A stretch of 58,432 nt of DNA from IMG/VR virus record IMGVR_UViG_3300047476_001256, positions 1 to 58,432 of that record, one strand, 5' to 3'. The notes beneath the pieces are model-generated. The model saw nothing but the letters and a program-made list of their open reading frames with translations, searched no databases and was not told where the DNA came from. This DNA comes from a virus. The translations under genes and the position numbers were made by a program. Shown piece after piece: positions 33,048-40,874 of this stretch (within the stretch, counting starts at the first letter, position 1; each line of letters opens with the position of its first letter).

Positions 33048-34124
33048 TTAATTGTTTAATAATTTTTTAAAATATTCGGTATAAGAATAATCGTGTATAT
33101 ATTCCATTAATTTTTTTCTATTGTCTTTCGACTTTTCAACAAAATATTCAAATTTTGACTCCAAATCATTACTTCCAATAAATTCATCAATAGATTTAAA
33201 TTCCGAATTTAATAGAAAAAAATGTTTTGATAATTCTTTAATCATTTCAATTGGCCCTACCAAGAAAAATGGATGATTAAAAAATAAAGCTTTAAATGTT
33301 TTTTCAGTTATAAAATATTCTGAATTATTTTGATAGTATATAGTTTCAAATACTAAATTATAATTTTTATAATTATAATCATTTATTGTTTCGAAATGTT
33401 TATATTTTGTAAATTCCAAATCATAAGAATCATTTATAGAACTTCCATTGAATATTTTATTTGGAAATTTTTTATGTAGTCTATTCAATATTTCACTACG
33501 CCAACTACTATCATTTGTTGCTTTGCTGTATGTGAATATTGGCAATTGATTTTTATCAAATTTTTTTTCTTTCATATTAGACATCAAATCCGTTAAATAG
33601 TAATATCCAATATAATAATAAAAATATTTAAAACTTAGTTTTGGGTCAAATATACCTATTTCCGAAAAATCATATGGTTCGGACATCATATCGTTTAAAT
33701 GAATATTTGATTGATTGGATGCCGATAAAATTAAATCTATTTTTGTAGATTTACATTTATCAAATAATTTCTTTGGAAAAACTTCACCCCACATCCAAAG
33801 TAATACCAATTTACAACCTGGATATGTTTCTCTAAACCTTTCACATTTATCATAATAGATATCGGTGTCGGATATCATTATTATTTTATTTTGATATGAG
33901 TTTATTTCTTCTGCTGGGACATTATCGTAAACTATATGATTCATTGATACAAACATTAAATCCGCTTTCATTTCTTCGGAATAATATTTTACATAAGTAG
34001 ATGATTGATACGCCCTATGGTCAAACTCATCTTTATATATTAGGTTTTCTTTTCCAAACAAACCAAATGCTTTACATAAAGCATATTTTCTATCTAAAAA
34101 AAGAATAAGATTATTCGGTTTCAT
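33048..34124 (-). CDS. Glycosyltransferase-like protein (358 aa)
   Basis: Near residues 265-290 the block NSEYFITEKTFKALFFNHPF resembles the FITEK-x-x-x-A-L motif of GT10/fucosyltransferase-like enzymes. The rest is very AT-rich with many Tyr, Asn and Lys, and codon use is more A/T-biased than its neighbours. It may modify host or phage glycans. Family assignment rests on one motif. Confidence 0.5.
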   Translation of the reverse strand: MKPNNLILFLDRKYALCKAFGLFGKENLIYKDEFDHRAYQSSTYVKYYSEEMKADLMFVSMNHIVYDNVPAEEINSYQNKIIMISDTDIYYDKCERFRETYPGCKLVLLWMWGEVFPKKLFDKCKSTKIDLILSASNQSNIHLNDMMSEPYDFSEIGIFDPKLSFKYFYYYIGYYYLTDLMSNMKEKKFDKNQLPIFTYSKATNDSSWRSEILNRLHKKFPNKIFNGSSINDSYDLEFTKYKHFETINDYNYKNYNLVFETIYYQNNSEYFITEKTFKALFFNHPFFLVGPIEMIKELSKHFFLLNSEFKSIDEFIGSNDLESKFEYFVEKSKDNRKKLMEYIHDYSYTEYFKKLLNN

Positions 34125-34407
34125 TTTCCATAAATTCAGTAAACTGCTTACCCGCTTTAGGGTTCACTTCGTATAAGTGTTCCAAACTTAATTCGTATCT
34201 ACCATTCTGTGTTTGTAATAAAAATGTTTCGGTTTGCAAACTATCAATTGCAACCTGCAAACTATCCACACTCTTTGAGTAAGATATACTTGCCTTTTCA
34301 CTTCTAAGTTTAGACAATTCTTTTTGTTGTAGATAACATATCAATAATACCGATACTGCACCTGTTCCAACAATTGCTTTTTGATATTTTTGTATAAATT
34401 CTTTCAT
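34111..34407 (-). CDS. Membrane-anchored coiled-coil protein (98 aa)
   Basis: One transmembrane helix (residues 11-26, AIVGTGAVSVLLICYL) then a coiled coil and a Glu-rich end. Overlaps the glycosyltransferase start by 14 nt. Inner-membrane spanin is one possible role; no outer-membrane partner was identified. Confidence 0.5.
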   Translation of the reverse strand: MKEFIQKYQKAIVGTGAVSVLLICYLQQKELSKLRSEKASISYSKSVDSLQVAIDSLQTETFLLQTQNGRYELSLEHLYEVNPKAGKQFTEFMENETE

Positions 34408-34418
34408 AATTATAAATA

Positions 34419-34595
34419 TTAAAAATCACCTTCCGAATTAACTGAGTTGTCATCCCATCCATCACGACCGGCTGATGTTAAAAAATCATTCTCATCGATA
34501 TCGATTTCATCATCCATTAAATAATCATTGCTTTTTATCAATACCCAAGCAATTAAAGAAATTCCAAATAAACTAAACAAAATAACAGCAAGCAT
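34419..34595 (-). CDS. Small membrane protein with acidic tail (58 aa)
   Basis: MLAVILFSLFGISLIAWVLI transmembrane helix, then an Asp/Glu-rich tail with the repeat-like DEIDIDEND. Function unknown. Confidence 0.5.
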   Translation of the reverse strand: MLAVILFSLFGISLIAWVLIKSNDYLMDDEIDIDENDFLTSAGRDGWDDNSVNSEGDF

Positions 34596-34629
34596 AAAAA
34601 AAATATATAATAAAGGTTTAATAATCCAT

Positions 34630-35151
34630 TTAATCCCACCATCCTCTCATCCCACCATCCATTTTGTTTCCTTTTAAAATCTTCCACAATTCTTTCCATT
34701 CGGCCTCTCTTATATCATGTGACCTTTGGAATACTTTTCTATTGTGTTCTTTTTGTTCAGGTGTATCTTCCTCATCACTCCATTCCCAATCAATATGTAA
34801 CTTACCTAATTCATTTTCGGCTTGTTCCACATATCCATCTTCTCGTATGTTATCAATCAACTGAATTGCTCTTTTGATATTATTCACTTTTTCCATTCTA
34901 CTTTCCTCAACTTCCCATCCATGAAATTCCAATGTGTGTGCAAGTTTAGTCAAAGAGCGTCTTAATATCATCAGTGAATACATATAGTCCCAACTACGAT
35001 GCTCCCACAATTCTTTTCTAAAATACCAAACATTCTCAAAGAAATATGGTATTTTATATCTAAACAATTCGTAGGTTTTATACCACCAAGTTCGATGTCT
35101 ACTCATTGTTTTTAGACTTTCCCAAAAACTATCTGCAAATTCTACTTTCAT
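34630..35151 (-). CDS. Conserved phage hypothetical protein (173 aa)
   Basis: Trp/Arg/Tyr-rich (RHRTWWYKTYELFRYKIPYF) with helical, acidic second half. This Trp-rich opening is common in T4-like phages of environmental hosts (family recall). Function unknown. Confidence 0.55.
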   Translation of the reverse strand: MKVEFADSFWESLKTMSRHRTWWYKTYELFRYKIPYFFENVWYFRKELWEHRSWDYMYSLMILRRSLTKLAHTLEFHGWEVEESRMEKVNNIKRAIQLIDNIREDGYVEQAENELGKLHIDWEWSDEEDTPEQKEHNRKVFQRSHDIREAEWKELWKILKGNKMDGGMRGWWD

Positions 35152-35153
35152 AA

Positions 35154-35315
35154 CTATTTGTTTTTATTTTTTTTCTTAAAAAAGTCCATTATTTTCTTCT
35201 CTTTTCGTATTGTAGTCCATGAACCATCCAATTTTTCTTCTAAAAGAGGTGCTTTCCACATTTCAAACATCATCCATAAAAATGTTCCAATGATGCCAAT
35301 TAAAACATATTCCAT
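35154..35315 (-). CDS. Small membrane protein (53 aa)
   Basis: MEYVLIGIIGTFLWMMFEMW transmembrane helix and a Lys-rich end (KIMDFFKKKNKNK). One base from the transporter-like gene. Function unknown. Confidence 0.5.
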   Translation of the reverse strand: MEYVLIGIIGTFLWMMFEMWKAPLLEEKLDGSWTTIRKEKKIMDFFKKKNKNK

Positions 35316-35316
35316 A

Positions 35317-35799
35317 CTATATAAGTTTTAAAATTCTATTCTCTACTAATTTGTGAGAATGTTTTATAATATAACCCCACATTAAATCACCTAATATTGA
35401 ATATCCAAAGAAAGGAATTGCCAAAGTATAACACATAGTCAACCCTTCAATCGTATGTGGGTAGTCCATAAACCATACTCCAAAATTTGACACTATGAAA
35501 AATACCAATGATGATAAGAATATGGATTTAACATTCATTTGATTTAAAAACCAACCCATTATTGTAACCAATACAAATCCGGCATATACCCATAATGATA
35601 TCATTCCAAATCCTAAAACTATGTCAGATAAGAACATTGCAACTAAAGGTGTTAATATACTTAACCATCTCTTTTGAAACATTAAACCAGAAAACAAAGC
35701 CAATGATGTTACTGGTGTAAAATTTGGTGGATGTGGTATCAATCTAAAACATACGGCAATTAAAATAAATGCCACTAATAAATTTTCTTTTTTGTTCAT
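35317..35799 (-). CDS. DUF6580-like integral membrane protein (160 aa)
   Basis: Opening RLIPHPPNFTPVTSLALFSG and several transmembrane helices with LVAMFLSDIVLGF are characteristic of a bacterial family resembling ECF-transporter S components. In phages it is probably host-derived. It could change small-molecule uptake in the infected cell. Substrate unknown. Confidence 0.62.
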   Translation of the reverse strand: MNKKENLLVAFILIAVCFRLIPHPPNFTPVTSLALFSGLMFQKRWLSILTPLVAMFLSDIVLGFGMISLWVYAGFVLVTIMGWFLNQMNVKSIFLSSLVFFIVSNFGVWFMDYPHTIEGLTMCYTLAIPFFGYSILGDLMWGYIIKHSHKLVENRILKLI

Positions 35800-35800
35800 A

Positions 35801-36277
35801 TTATTTGTTTTTCATTATGTTATATCTTCTCTGTCTTTCTTCTGCAGACAATTCTTCAGTATAGGTATGTGCAATGTTTGCTTTAACACATATTTCGGGT
35901 AACTTACTATTTCTGAAATAATTGTTTATATATCCTATGATGTTTGCCGAACCTATTGGATTTGCAGAGTGAACATATATTTGTGGTAAGGGTATTTTTG
36001 TATTCATACTTTCTGCTACTAAAAATCTTGCACAATCCATTCCCGTTTTTTCAGGTATTCTTTCGTAATTCAATTCGTAATTTGGTTTAACATTTGTATA
36101 ATATTCAACCATTGCACCTTCACCCAAATCGTGGTCTAAAGTGATTACTTCATACGCTCCCAAACCTTTCAATTTAATGTGTGCCACAAATTCATCATAG
36201 TTTCTCACCACTTCCCAATCACCTTCGGTTGGTATTCGGACATCATCTAAATACAACCATATTTTATTCTTTTCCAT
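35801..36277 (-). CDS. cREC-like cyclic-phosphate processing receiver-domain protein (158 aa)
   Basis: IWLYLDDVRIPTEGDWEVVR, ITLDHDLGEG and IYVHSANPIGSANI match the cREC-type receiver-like domain with LDDVR, LDHDL and HSaNP motifs (family recall). This group is proposed to process cyclic phosphates at RNA ends. Neighbouring phosphoesterase and HAD genes fit RNA end metabolism. Confidence 0.62.
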   Translation of the reverse strand: MEKNKIWLYLDDVRIPTEGDWEVVRNYDEFVAHIKLKGLGAYEVITLDHDLGEGAMVEYYTNVKPNYELNYERIPEKTGMDCARFLVAESMNTKIPLPQIYVHSANPIGSANIIGYINNYFRNSKLPEICVKANIAHTYTEELSAEERQRRYNIMKNK

Positions 36278-37131
36278 TATATTAAATTTGTTTTTTCTAA
36301 TTTTTTAATGTGGTCTATTACCCTATCTGCTACCCATCTATGTCCTTTAACTGAGGCGTGGTCTTCTTTATGATTGTATTTATAATTTCCATTCCAAGCT
36401 TTTGCAACATTCCATATTTGCAATTTGTTATTTTGTAAATACCCCATTATACCACCTTCCCAATTGGGTATATTGATAAATGAATCTTTTATTTTATCAT
36501 ACAATTCATTCTTCTTTAAAAAATCGGGTTGATTACCAGACCAAGGTACTAAAATAACTTTTATTTCTGGAAATTCCTTTTGAAATAACATTATTTTTTT
36601 GTATGTTTCTATCCAAAAATTTTCTTCATTATAATTTTTAATCCATTCAATAGCTGCTTCTACAACATCCGGATTGCTATTTTTTAATTTTAGATAATTT
36701 TCAATTTCTGTTGGGGTATTTGGTAGATATTCACCACCTTCTTTACCATGTAAATTTTCATCCCACCATCTCACATATCCTATTTCTAAAACAACATATT
36801 TTATCCTATCAATTAGTTTTTTAATTTCAACATCATCTTTTTTCTCATATAAATGCCATATTGCACTGGGAGCTGTTCCTCCTAAAGTTGGTTTATTGGA
36901 TGAATCGTGTACATTGAATTCATTATAATTTAAATCTTTACAAGTAAGAGATGACCATCTATAATATTTCCAATATTTTTTCTCATAGTTATCTCTAGTG
37001 TTTACATCTAATGGCAAATGGACTCCCTTACTTAAATATTCTTCACTATTTAATTCAGGATCCAATTCCCACTCCAACCCCAATCCAAATGTATTAGATT
37101 GTCCAGCAAAAACAATTGTATCTCTTTCCAT
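36277..37131 (-). CDS. SGNH/GDSL-like hydrolase (284 aa)
   Basis: FAGQSNTFGLGLE (residues ~8-20, block I Ser and Asn) and EDHASVKGHRWVAD near the end (block V Asp/His) fit SGNH esterases. The middle carries Gly and Asn residues needed for the oxyanion hole. Substrate may be an acylated glycan. A second SGNH-like protein is at 55903..56733. Confidence 0.62.
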   Translation of the reverse strand: MERDTIVFAGQSNTFGLGLEWELDPELNSEEYLSKGVHLPLDVNTRDNYEKKYWKYYRWSSLTCKDLNYNEFNVHDSSNKPTLGGTAPSAIWHLYEKKDDVEIKKLIDRIKYVVLEIGYVRWWDENLHGKEGGEYLPNTPTEIENYLKLKNSNPDVVEAAIEWIKNYNEENFWIETYKKIMLFQKEFPEIKVILVPWSGNQPDFLKKNELYDKIKDSFINIPNWEGGIMGYLQNNKLQIWNVAKAWNGNYKYNHKEDHASVKGHRWVADRVIDHIKKLEKTNLI

Positions 37132-37898
37132 TATATAAAATTGATTTGTCTTGTCATAAAATCGTAATCAAAAGTAATTGGTTCATTATAAACCTCATAT
37201 CTTAAATTACAACTACATCCATTAAAAGTATAAATATCACCCCACTCATCTTTATAAGGAATAATTCCATATCCATATGCTTCATGTATATGACCTGCAA
37301 AATGTAAGTGCGGTTTTACTTCATGCAATCTATGATACAAATCTTCACAACCTACATTTTGATAATTGTTTTGAGTCTTATCACAATATCCGTAAATAGG
37401 ACTATGTGTTATTACAATGTCTGTGTCATCTGGTATTTTGTTCCAAACTTCATTGATATCCTGCCCTCTATCTTTGTTAAAGGCCCAACCATATCCGAAA
37501 CTAGGACTGATAGGACTTCCCCATATTTTAATATTGTCGAATTCAACAAAACTATTCTCTAAATAAAATGTATCATTATCCAATTTAGATAACAACTCAA
37601 TCAACCATTCGGGTTTTCCTTCAACAGGTGGTTCAAAGTATTGTTTCTTATCAAAGTGGACTGACTTATCTCTAAATAAAACCTCACTATCAAAACTTAA
37701 GTCGTGGTTACCTGCAATAAATACTTTGAATTTATATGGTTGTTCACTAAACCATTTAACGAAATCTTCCACTTCGTGTTTTCTACCGATAGATGAAATA
37801 TCTCCACTATGTATTAACAAATCTCCTCCTGGTAATTTACCATTAAGTTGTTTGTGTTTATTATGTGTATCACTTATGTGCGTTATTCTCATTTTCAT
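37131..37898 (-). CDS. Calcineurin-like metallophosphoesterase (255 aa)
   Basis: RITHISDTHNKH, GGDLLIHSGDIS, VFIAGNHDLSF, IVITHSPIYG and HLHFAGHIHEAYG are the five metal-binding motifs in order. Dinuclear metal phosphodiesterase acting on nucleotides, nucleic acid or cofactors. Lies between SGNH and a conserved phage gene; substrate unknown. Confidence 0.82.
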   Translation of the reverse strand: MKMRITHISDTHNKHKQLNGKLPGGDLLIHSGDISSIGRKHEVEDFVKWFSEQPYKFKVFIAGNHDLSFDSEVLFRDKSVHFDKKQYFEPPVEGKPEWLIELLSKLDNDTFYLENSFVEFDNIKIWGSPISPSFGYGWAFNKDRGQDINEVWNKIPDDTDIVITHSPIYGYCDKTQNNYQNVGCEDLYHRLHEVKPHLHFAGHIHEAYGYGIIPYKDEWGDIYTFNGCSCNLRYEVYNEPITFDYDFMTRQINFI

Positions 37899-38191
37899 TT
37901 TACTTTCTTTAAATATTTTATAATATCTTTTATCTTATCCGTATCTTTTGGACTAATAATAAATTCATCAAATGCACCATACATACATTGATATCCAAAT
38001 ATATACTTTATACCATACTTTACTCTTTCCCAAAATGGTCTTTTGTTTAAGTGAGTATGAATATAAACCATAGGTGATTTTGTTCCATCCGGATATTCAT
38101 CTTCCGAATAATGTACAACCATTTGATGCTCGGTTGAATGACAATCACATATTAAAATATCGTGTGTTTCGTAAGGTATCTTTTTAGACAT
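37895..38191 (-). CDS. Conserved phage protein, CDCHSTEH family (98 aa)
   Basis: DILICDCHSTEHQMVVHYSE, then FWERVKYGIKYIFGY and YGAFDEFII, the signature of a small family in T4-like phages. Cys/His pattern suggests metal binding. The gene starts just after the promoter at 38210-38241. Function unknown. Confidence 0.65.
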   Translation of the reverse strand: MSKKIPYETHDILICDCHSTEHQMVVHYSEDEYPDGTKSPMVYIHTHLNKRPFWERVKYGIKYIFGYQCMYGAFDEFIISPKDTDKIKDIIKYLKKVK

Positions 38192-38209
38192 ATTATTGAG
38201 TTTACTATG

Positions 38210-38241
38210 TAAATATACGAAAAAAACCCCAAATTACCAAA
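38210..38241 (-). promoter_or_regulatory. Host-type promoter TTTGG-N19-TATATTTA
   Basis: TTTGG at 38237-38241, TATATTTA at 38210-38217, spacer 19. It overlaps the tRNA-operon terminator (38225-38264), so tRNA termination and re-initiation of protein genes share the same bases. Confidence 0.72.
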
Positions 38242-38264
38242 TAAATCTTCGGTATTAAGGGGTT
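38225..38264 (-). terminator. tRNA-operon terminator
   Basis: AACCCC / GGGGTT hairpin with T-run on the minus strand, after the last tRNA-like gene. Confidence 0.68.
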
Positions 38265-38305
38265 CAATGACTTATATATATTAAAAAAATTATATATGTA
38301 AATAG

Positions 38306-38477
38306 CTGTATCGGTAGGACTCGAACCATACAAACGGAGATTCAATAAGTAACATAAGTGCTTGCAAGCTTGGTGGTCTACCCCAGTATTACTCATCTAT
38401 TTCTTTATCCGTGCCCTCGGGACTGGAGGGTGTGTTTGCCAGGTTATAACTGAGATAACCAATTTCACCACGATACA
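38306..38477 (-). ncRNA. Giant tRNA-like RNA (172 nt)
   Basis: Acceptor TGTATCG / CGATACA (7 bp) and T-arm with a one-base bulge (GTAtGG / CCTAC, loop TTCGAGT) are tRNA-like. The D-loop contains an extra hairpin (GGTTAT / ATAACC, 38442-38460). The anticodon-position hairpin CCCTC / GAGGG has loop CAGTCCC, lacking U33. The variable arm (ACGGA / TCCGT) carries a 68-nt insertion with its own ATGAGTAA / TTACTTAT stem. No N73-CA end. Unlikely to be a normal decoder. Confidence 0.55.
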
Positions 38478-38573
38478 ATTTTTGAACTAACTCACTGGAA
38501 ACCTTATAATTGAATTGAATCAACTTATGGGTTAAGCACTCCGTTTATGTTAGTTCTTCGTGCTCCAAATTTG

Positions 38574-38661
38574 CGGAAAGACAGGGATTCGAACCCCAGA
38601 TACGCTCATCACGTATGCCGCTTTTCAAGAGCGGTGCAATCAACCTCTCTGCCATCTTTCC
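38574..38661 (-). tRNA. tRNA-Ser(TGA)
   Basis: Anticodon loop CTTGAAA; class II variable arm; acceptor GGAAAGA / TCTTTCC; 3' end followed by CA. Confidence 0.9.
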
Positions 38662-38668
38662 TAATATA

Positions 38669-38938
38669 CTAATAGATATGTGTTTCTTCGTTTCTGAAGT
38701 CTTTTGTATCTATTTCAAATTTTTCTTGTCTAATTCTAGCTTCTTCTGCTTCTCTAACCATTCTAATCCAAGTAATAGATACATCAACAGGCGCCAATAC
38801 CCATGCCATAACTAACACCATAATTGAGTCTAATTCCGGTGATGTCCCATAATCAACTCCTCTATTTTTGTATTTTTGATTCAGTTGATAGAAACAATAC
38901 ACTATGCAAATAACATAATAAATAACAAACCAATTCAT
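38669..38938 (-). CDS. Small membrane protein (89 aa)
   Basis: Two hydrophobic segments (MNWFVIYYVICIVYCFY and SIMVLVMAWVLAPVDVSI) and a basic/acidic helical tail. The only protein gene between its promoter (38961-38992) and the first tRNAs, so it is co-transcribed with them. Function unknown. Confidence 0.58.
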   Translation of the reverse strand: MNWFVIYYVICIVYCFYQLNQKYKNRGVDYGTSPELDSIMVLVMAWVLAPVDVSITWIRMVREAEEARIRQEKFEIDTKDFRNEETHIY

Positions 38939-38960
38939 AATTTTAAGTTTTAAGTTTTAA

Positions 38961-38992
38961 TAAATATACGATAATATTTTTATATTACCAAT
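38961..38992 (-). promoter_or_regulatory. Host-type promoter ATTGG-N19-TATATTTA
   Basis: TATATTTA at 38961-38968 with ATTGG at 38988-38992, spacer 19. A second TATTACCAA-type half site lies just upstream. Confidence 0.6.
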
Positions 38993-39013
38993 TTTTATAT
39001 TACCAAATAAATG

Positions 39014-39087
39014 TGGGAAAGATAGGACTCGAACCTATGACCTCAAAATTATGAGTTTTTTGCTCTAACCAACTGAGCTACATTCCC
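39014..39087 (-). tRNA. tRNA-Met(CAT), elongator-like
   Basis: Loop CTCATAA; D-arm GTAGCTCAGTTGG; acceptor GGGAATG / CTTTCCC. May be Met or, with lysidine, Ile2. Confidence 0.85.
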
Positions 39088-39090
39088 AAT

Positions 39091-39195
39091 AAAGATTATA
39101 TTCATTCCGCCTTTAGTAGTCTATTTACCATTCACTACCACGTTTATCTAGTCAGACTTCTTTGGGTTTGGTATCGTTCCCTTTATATAATCTTT
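39091..39195 (-). ncRNA. Structured spacer RNA A (105 nt)
   Basis: A perfect 11-bp terminal stem, AAAGATTATAT / ATATAATCTTT, encloses a more mixed core with GGGAACGATACC and GTGGTAGTGAATGG. It fills the space between two tRNA-type genes and has no ORF. Confidence 0.5.
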
Positions 39196-39203
39196 AAATA
39201 AGG

Positions 39204-39313
39204 TGCCGGAGGAGAGATTGGTTACTCACACGCAGGCCATTTCGGCTAATACTGCTCCTTTCTAGATTACGGCGCGTCTCAAAGTTGTACACACTTCTTT
39301 CCGCCACTCCGGC
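39204..39313 (-). ncRNA. Degenerate Leu-like tRNA-like RNA (110 nt)
   Basis: Acceptor GCCGGAG / CTCCGGC is perfect and the D-stem start TGGCGGAA is Leu-like, but the D-loop carries a hairpin (AAGT / ACTT), the anticodon region (TAATCTAGAAAGG) has no proper 5-bp stem and 7-nt loop, and the T-loop GAGTAACCAATCTC lacks TTCRANY. No CA end. Probably not an aminoacylated tRNA. Confidence 0.5.
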
Positions 39314-39319
39314 ATATTG

Positions 39320-39391
39320 TGGAGAATACCGGATTCGAACCGATGTATCATGCGTGCAAGGCAGGTGCTAAACCAACTCAGCTAATTCCCC
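39320..39391 (-). tRNA. tRNA-Ala(TGC)
   Basis: Loop CTTGCAC; acceptor GGGGAAT / ATTCTCC; T-arm TCGG-TTCGAAT-CCGG; 3' CA. Confidence 0.85.
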
Positions 39392-39397
39392 CATTTG

Positions 39398-39483
39398 TGC
39401 CTCAAGCGGGAATCGAACCCGCACCCACATTACTGCGGACGAGATTTTAAGTCTCGCGTGTATACCGATTTCACCATCGAGGC
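39398..39483 (-). tRNA. tRNA-Leu(TAA)
   Basis: Loop CTTAAAA, class II variable arm, acceptor GCCTCGA / TTGAGGC, normal D-loop. Confidence 0.9.
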
Positions 39484-39491
39484 GGTGATTG

Positions 39492-39563
39492 TAGTCCGGC
39501 GTGGAATCGAACCACGAATAGTTGCTTAGAAGGCGACGGTTATATCCATTTAACTACCAGACC
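39492..39563 (-). tRNA. tRNA-Arg(TCT)
   Basis: Loop CTTCTAA; T-arm CGTGG-TTCGATT-CCACG; G1-U72 wobble closes the acceptor; 3' CA. Confidence 0.88.
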
Positions 39564-39567
39564 ATTG

Positions 39568-39729
39568 GTTGTTTCAACTTGCAAGTTTACTCTTAACATC
39601 TCTTTCTCTACAACGACTGAACTTAATCACATTTGTAGTCCGAATGTAGCGTTGGGTAATTACTCCATGCTTCTATGTAACTCTATATACCTTACTTTGT
39701 TACTAAGTGTGTTAAGTGTATGAAACAAC
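39568..39729 (-). ncRNA. Structured spacer RNA B (162 nt)
   Basis: Perfect 9-bp terminal stem GTTGTTTCA / TGAAACAAC; internal hairpins such as ACATT / AATGT around CGGACTACA. Located between tRNA-Arg and tRNA-Asp; no ORF. Confidence 0.5.
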
Positions 39730-39732
39730 TTG

Positions 39733-39807
39733 CGGAATTAACGGGATTCGAACCCGTGGTCTCATCCGTGACAGGGATGCATGTTAGGCCAACTACACCA
39801 TAATTCC
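39733..39807 (-). tRNA. tRNA-Asp(GTC)
   Basis: Loop CTGTCAC; T-arm ACGGG-TTCGAAT-CCCGT; acceptor GGAATTA / TAATTCC; 3' CA. Confidence 0.9.
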
Positions 39808-39812
39808 AATTT

Positions 39813-39886
39813 GAGCCTAGTGATGGATTCGAACCTCCGACCCTCTCATTACAAATGAGATGCTCTACCAGCTGAGCTAACCAGGC
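39813..39886 (-). tRNA. tRNA-Thr(TGT)
   Basis: Loop TTTGTAA; acceptor GCCTGGT / ACTAGGC; one mismatch in the T-stem; 3' CA. Confidence 0.85.
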
Positions 39887-39887
39887 A

Positions 39888-40012
39888 ATTTAGAAGGTCA
39901 CCGATACCACCTTCAACGGAGAGTTATTTAATGTCATTTTGTCTAATTTATCTTTCGATACATAGTCGCAGGTTTCTCTCTTAACTGACGAACCCGACCC
40001 GGTTTTAAGTTT
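39888..40012 (-). ncRNA. Spacer RNA C (about 125 nt)
   Basis: Between tRNA-Thr and tRNA-Glu. Contains hairpins GAAGGT / ACCTTC (loop GGTATCGGTG) and AACC / GGTT around GGGTCG. No ORF; ends not well defined. Confidence 0.35.
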
Positions 40013-40013
40013 G

Positions 40014-40085
40014 TAGTCCCGAGGAGAATCGAACTCCCCTCTCGTCCGTGAAAGGGACGCGTCCTAACCGATAGACGACGGGACC
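40014..40085 (-). tRNA. tRNA-Glu(TTC)
   Basis: Loop CTTTCAC; acceptor GGTCCCG / CGGGACT with G1-U72 wobble; T-arm GGGAG-TTCGATT-CTCCT; 3' CA. Confidence 0.88.
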
Positions 40086-40087
40086 AG

Positions 40088-40187
40088 AACTAAAGGAAAG
40101 TAGAAGATGGGTGCGTGGACATCTACTTTTATGATTGGCGTTTCTAACCGGTCAGTATTACAATGAATACCCATCCCAATCAACCTT
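40088..40187 (-). ncRNA. Spacer RNA D, first RNA after a promoter (about 100 nt)
   Basis: Two stem domains: GATTGG / CCAATC enclosing GTATT / AATAC, then AAAGTAGA / TCTACTTT. It follows the 40196-40227 promoter, so it could be the leader of the lower tRNA block or a separate RNA. Confidence 0.42.
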
Positions 40188-40195
40188 TAATAAAT

Positions 40196-40227
40196 TAAAT
40201 ATACGATAAATAATTTAATCTACCAAA
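40196..40227 (-). promoter_or_regulatory. Host-type promoter TTTGG-N19-TATATTTA for lower tRNA block
   Basis: TTTGG at 40223-40227, TATATTTA at 40196-40203, spacer 19, between the YkuK-like gene and tRNA-Glu. Confidence 0.75.
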
Positions 40228-40683
40228 TTATAATTTTACTAAGTGGTCTGCTGCATATGTTGCAATAGGCCCCAAAGATTTATACCTAACTTCATATCCC
40301 ATTCCTTCTACCATACCAACTGCTTGTCTAAACACTTCGTTAGATTTATACTTTGGGTCTGGGTTAATGTCAATGTCAATCCATTTCACTTTAGGTATTC
40401 CTGCATTTTTCATTGACTCAGCAACTTCAACTGCATACCATACTTCGTTTAATAGTCTAACTGACCTTGTTGGTTCTCTTTGAGATTTCCACTTATTATA
40501 TAACACATGTGCACCTTTTCCTTTGTGGTATAATGCAACTACAATTGCATATATAGTCTTGTCCGAAAAGTTTTGAGAGTCACATCCAATTAAGATTTCT
40601 ACATCCTTATTTGACTCCATATACTCTTTTACATAATCAAGTAATTCTACTTTCTGACCACTATATAATTTTTTGTATGTCAT
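40228..40683 (-). CDS. RNase H-like protein, YkuK/DUF458 family (151 aa)
   Basis: Start at MTYKKLYSG; the longer frame would cover tRNA-Leu(TAG). EILIGCDSQNFSDKTIYAIV, ALYHKGKGAHV, VRLLNEVWYAVEV, DIDINPDPKYKSNEVF and AADHLVK are the DUF458 signature with several acidic residues. This family has an RNase H-like fold and is predicted to act on RNA. Its place inside the tRNA array suggests a role in tRNA or ncRNA processing. Confidence 0.72.
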   Translation of the reverse strand: MTYKKLYSGQKVELLDYVKEYMESNKDVEILIGCDSQNFSDKTIYAIVVALYHKGKGAHVLYNKWKSQREPTRSVRLLNEVWYAVEVAESMKNAGIPKVKWIDIDINPDPKYKSNEVFRQAVGMVEGMGYEVRYKSLGPIATYAADHLVKL

Positions 40684-40703
40684 AACATATGTTTTATTTT
40701 TTG

Positions 40704-40779
40704 TACCCGTAGAAAGACTCGAACTTTCAATTGTACGGCTTCTAAGACCGTTGCGTATGCCTAATTCCGCCATACGGGC
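40704..40779 (-). tRNA. tRNA-Leu(TAG)
   Basis: Loop CTTAGAA; acceptor GCCCGTA / TACGGGT; short variable arm for a Leu tRNA; 3' CA. Confidence 0.85.
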
Positions 40780-40785
40780 ATTTTG

Positions 40786-40874
40786 CGGAAGATGTAAGAT
40801 TCGAACTTACGATACGAATTACTCCGTATAACGATTTAGCAAACCGGCCCTATCAACCACTCAGGCAATCTTCC
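40786..40874 (-). tRNA. tRNA-Ser(GCT)
   Basis: Loop TTGCTAA; long variable arm; acceptor GGAAGAT / ATCTTCC; 3' CA. Confidence 0.9.

Noticed and set aside
38205-38396. 63-codon open frame
   Set aside because: It overlaps the tRNA-like RNA, the operon terminator and the promoter at 38210-38241.
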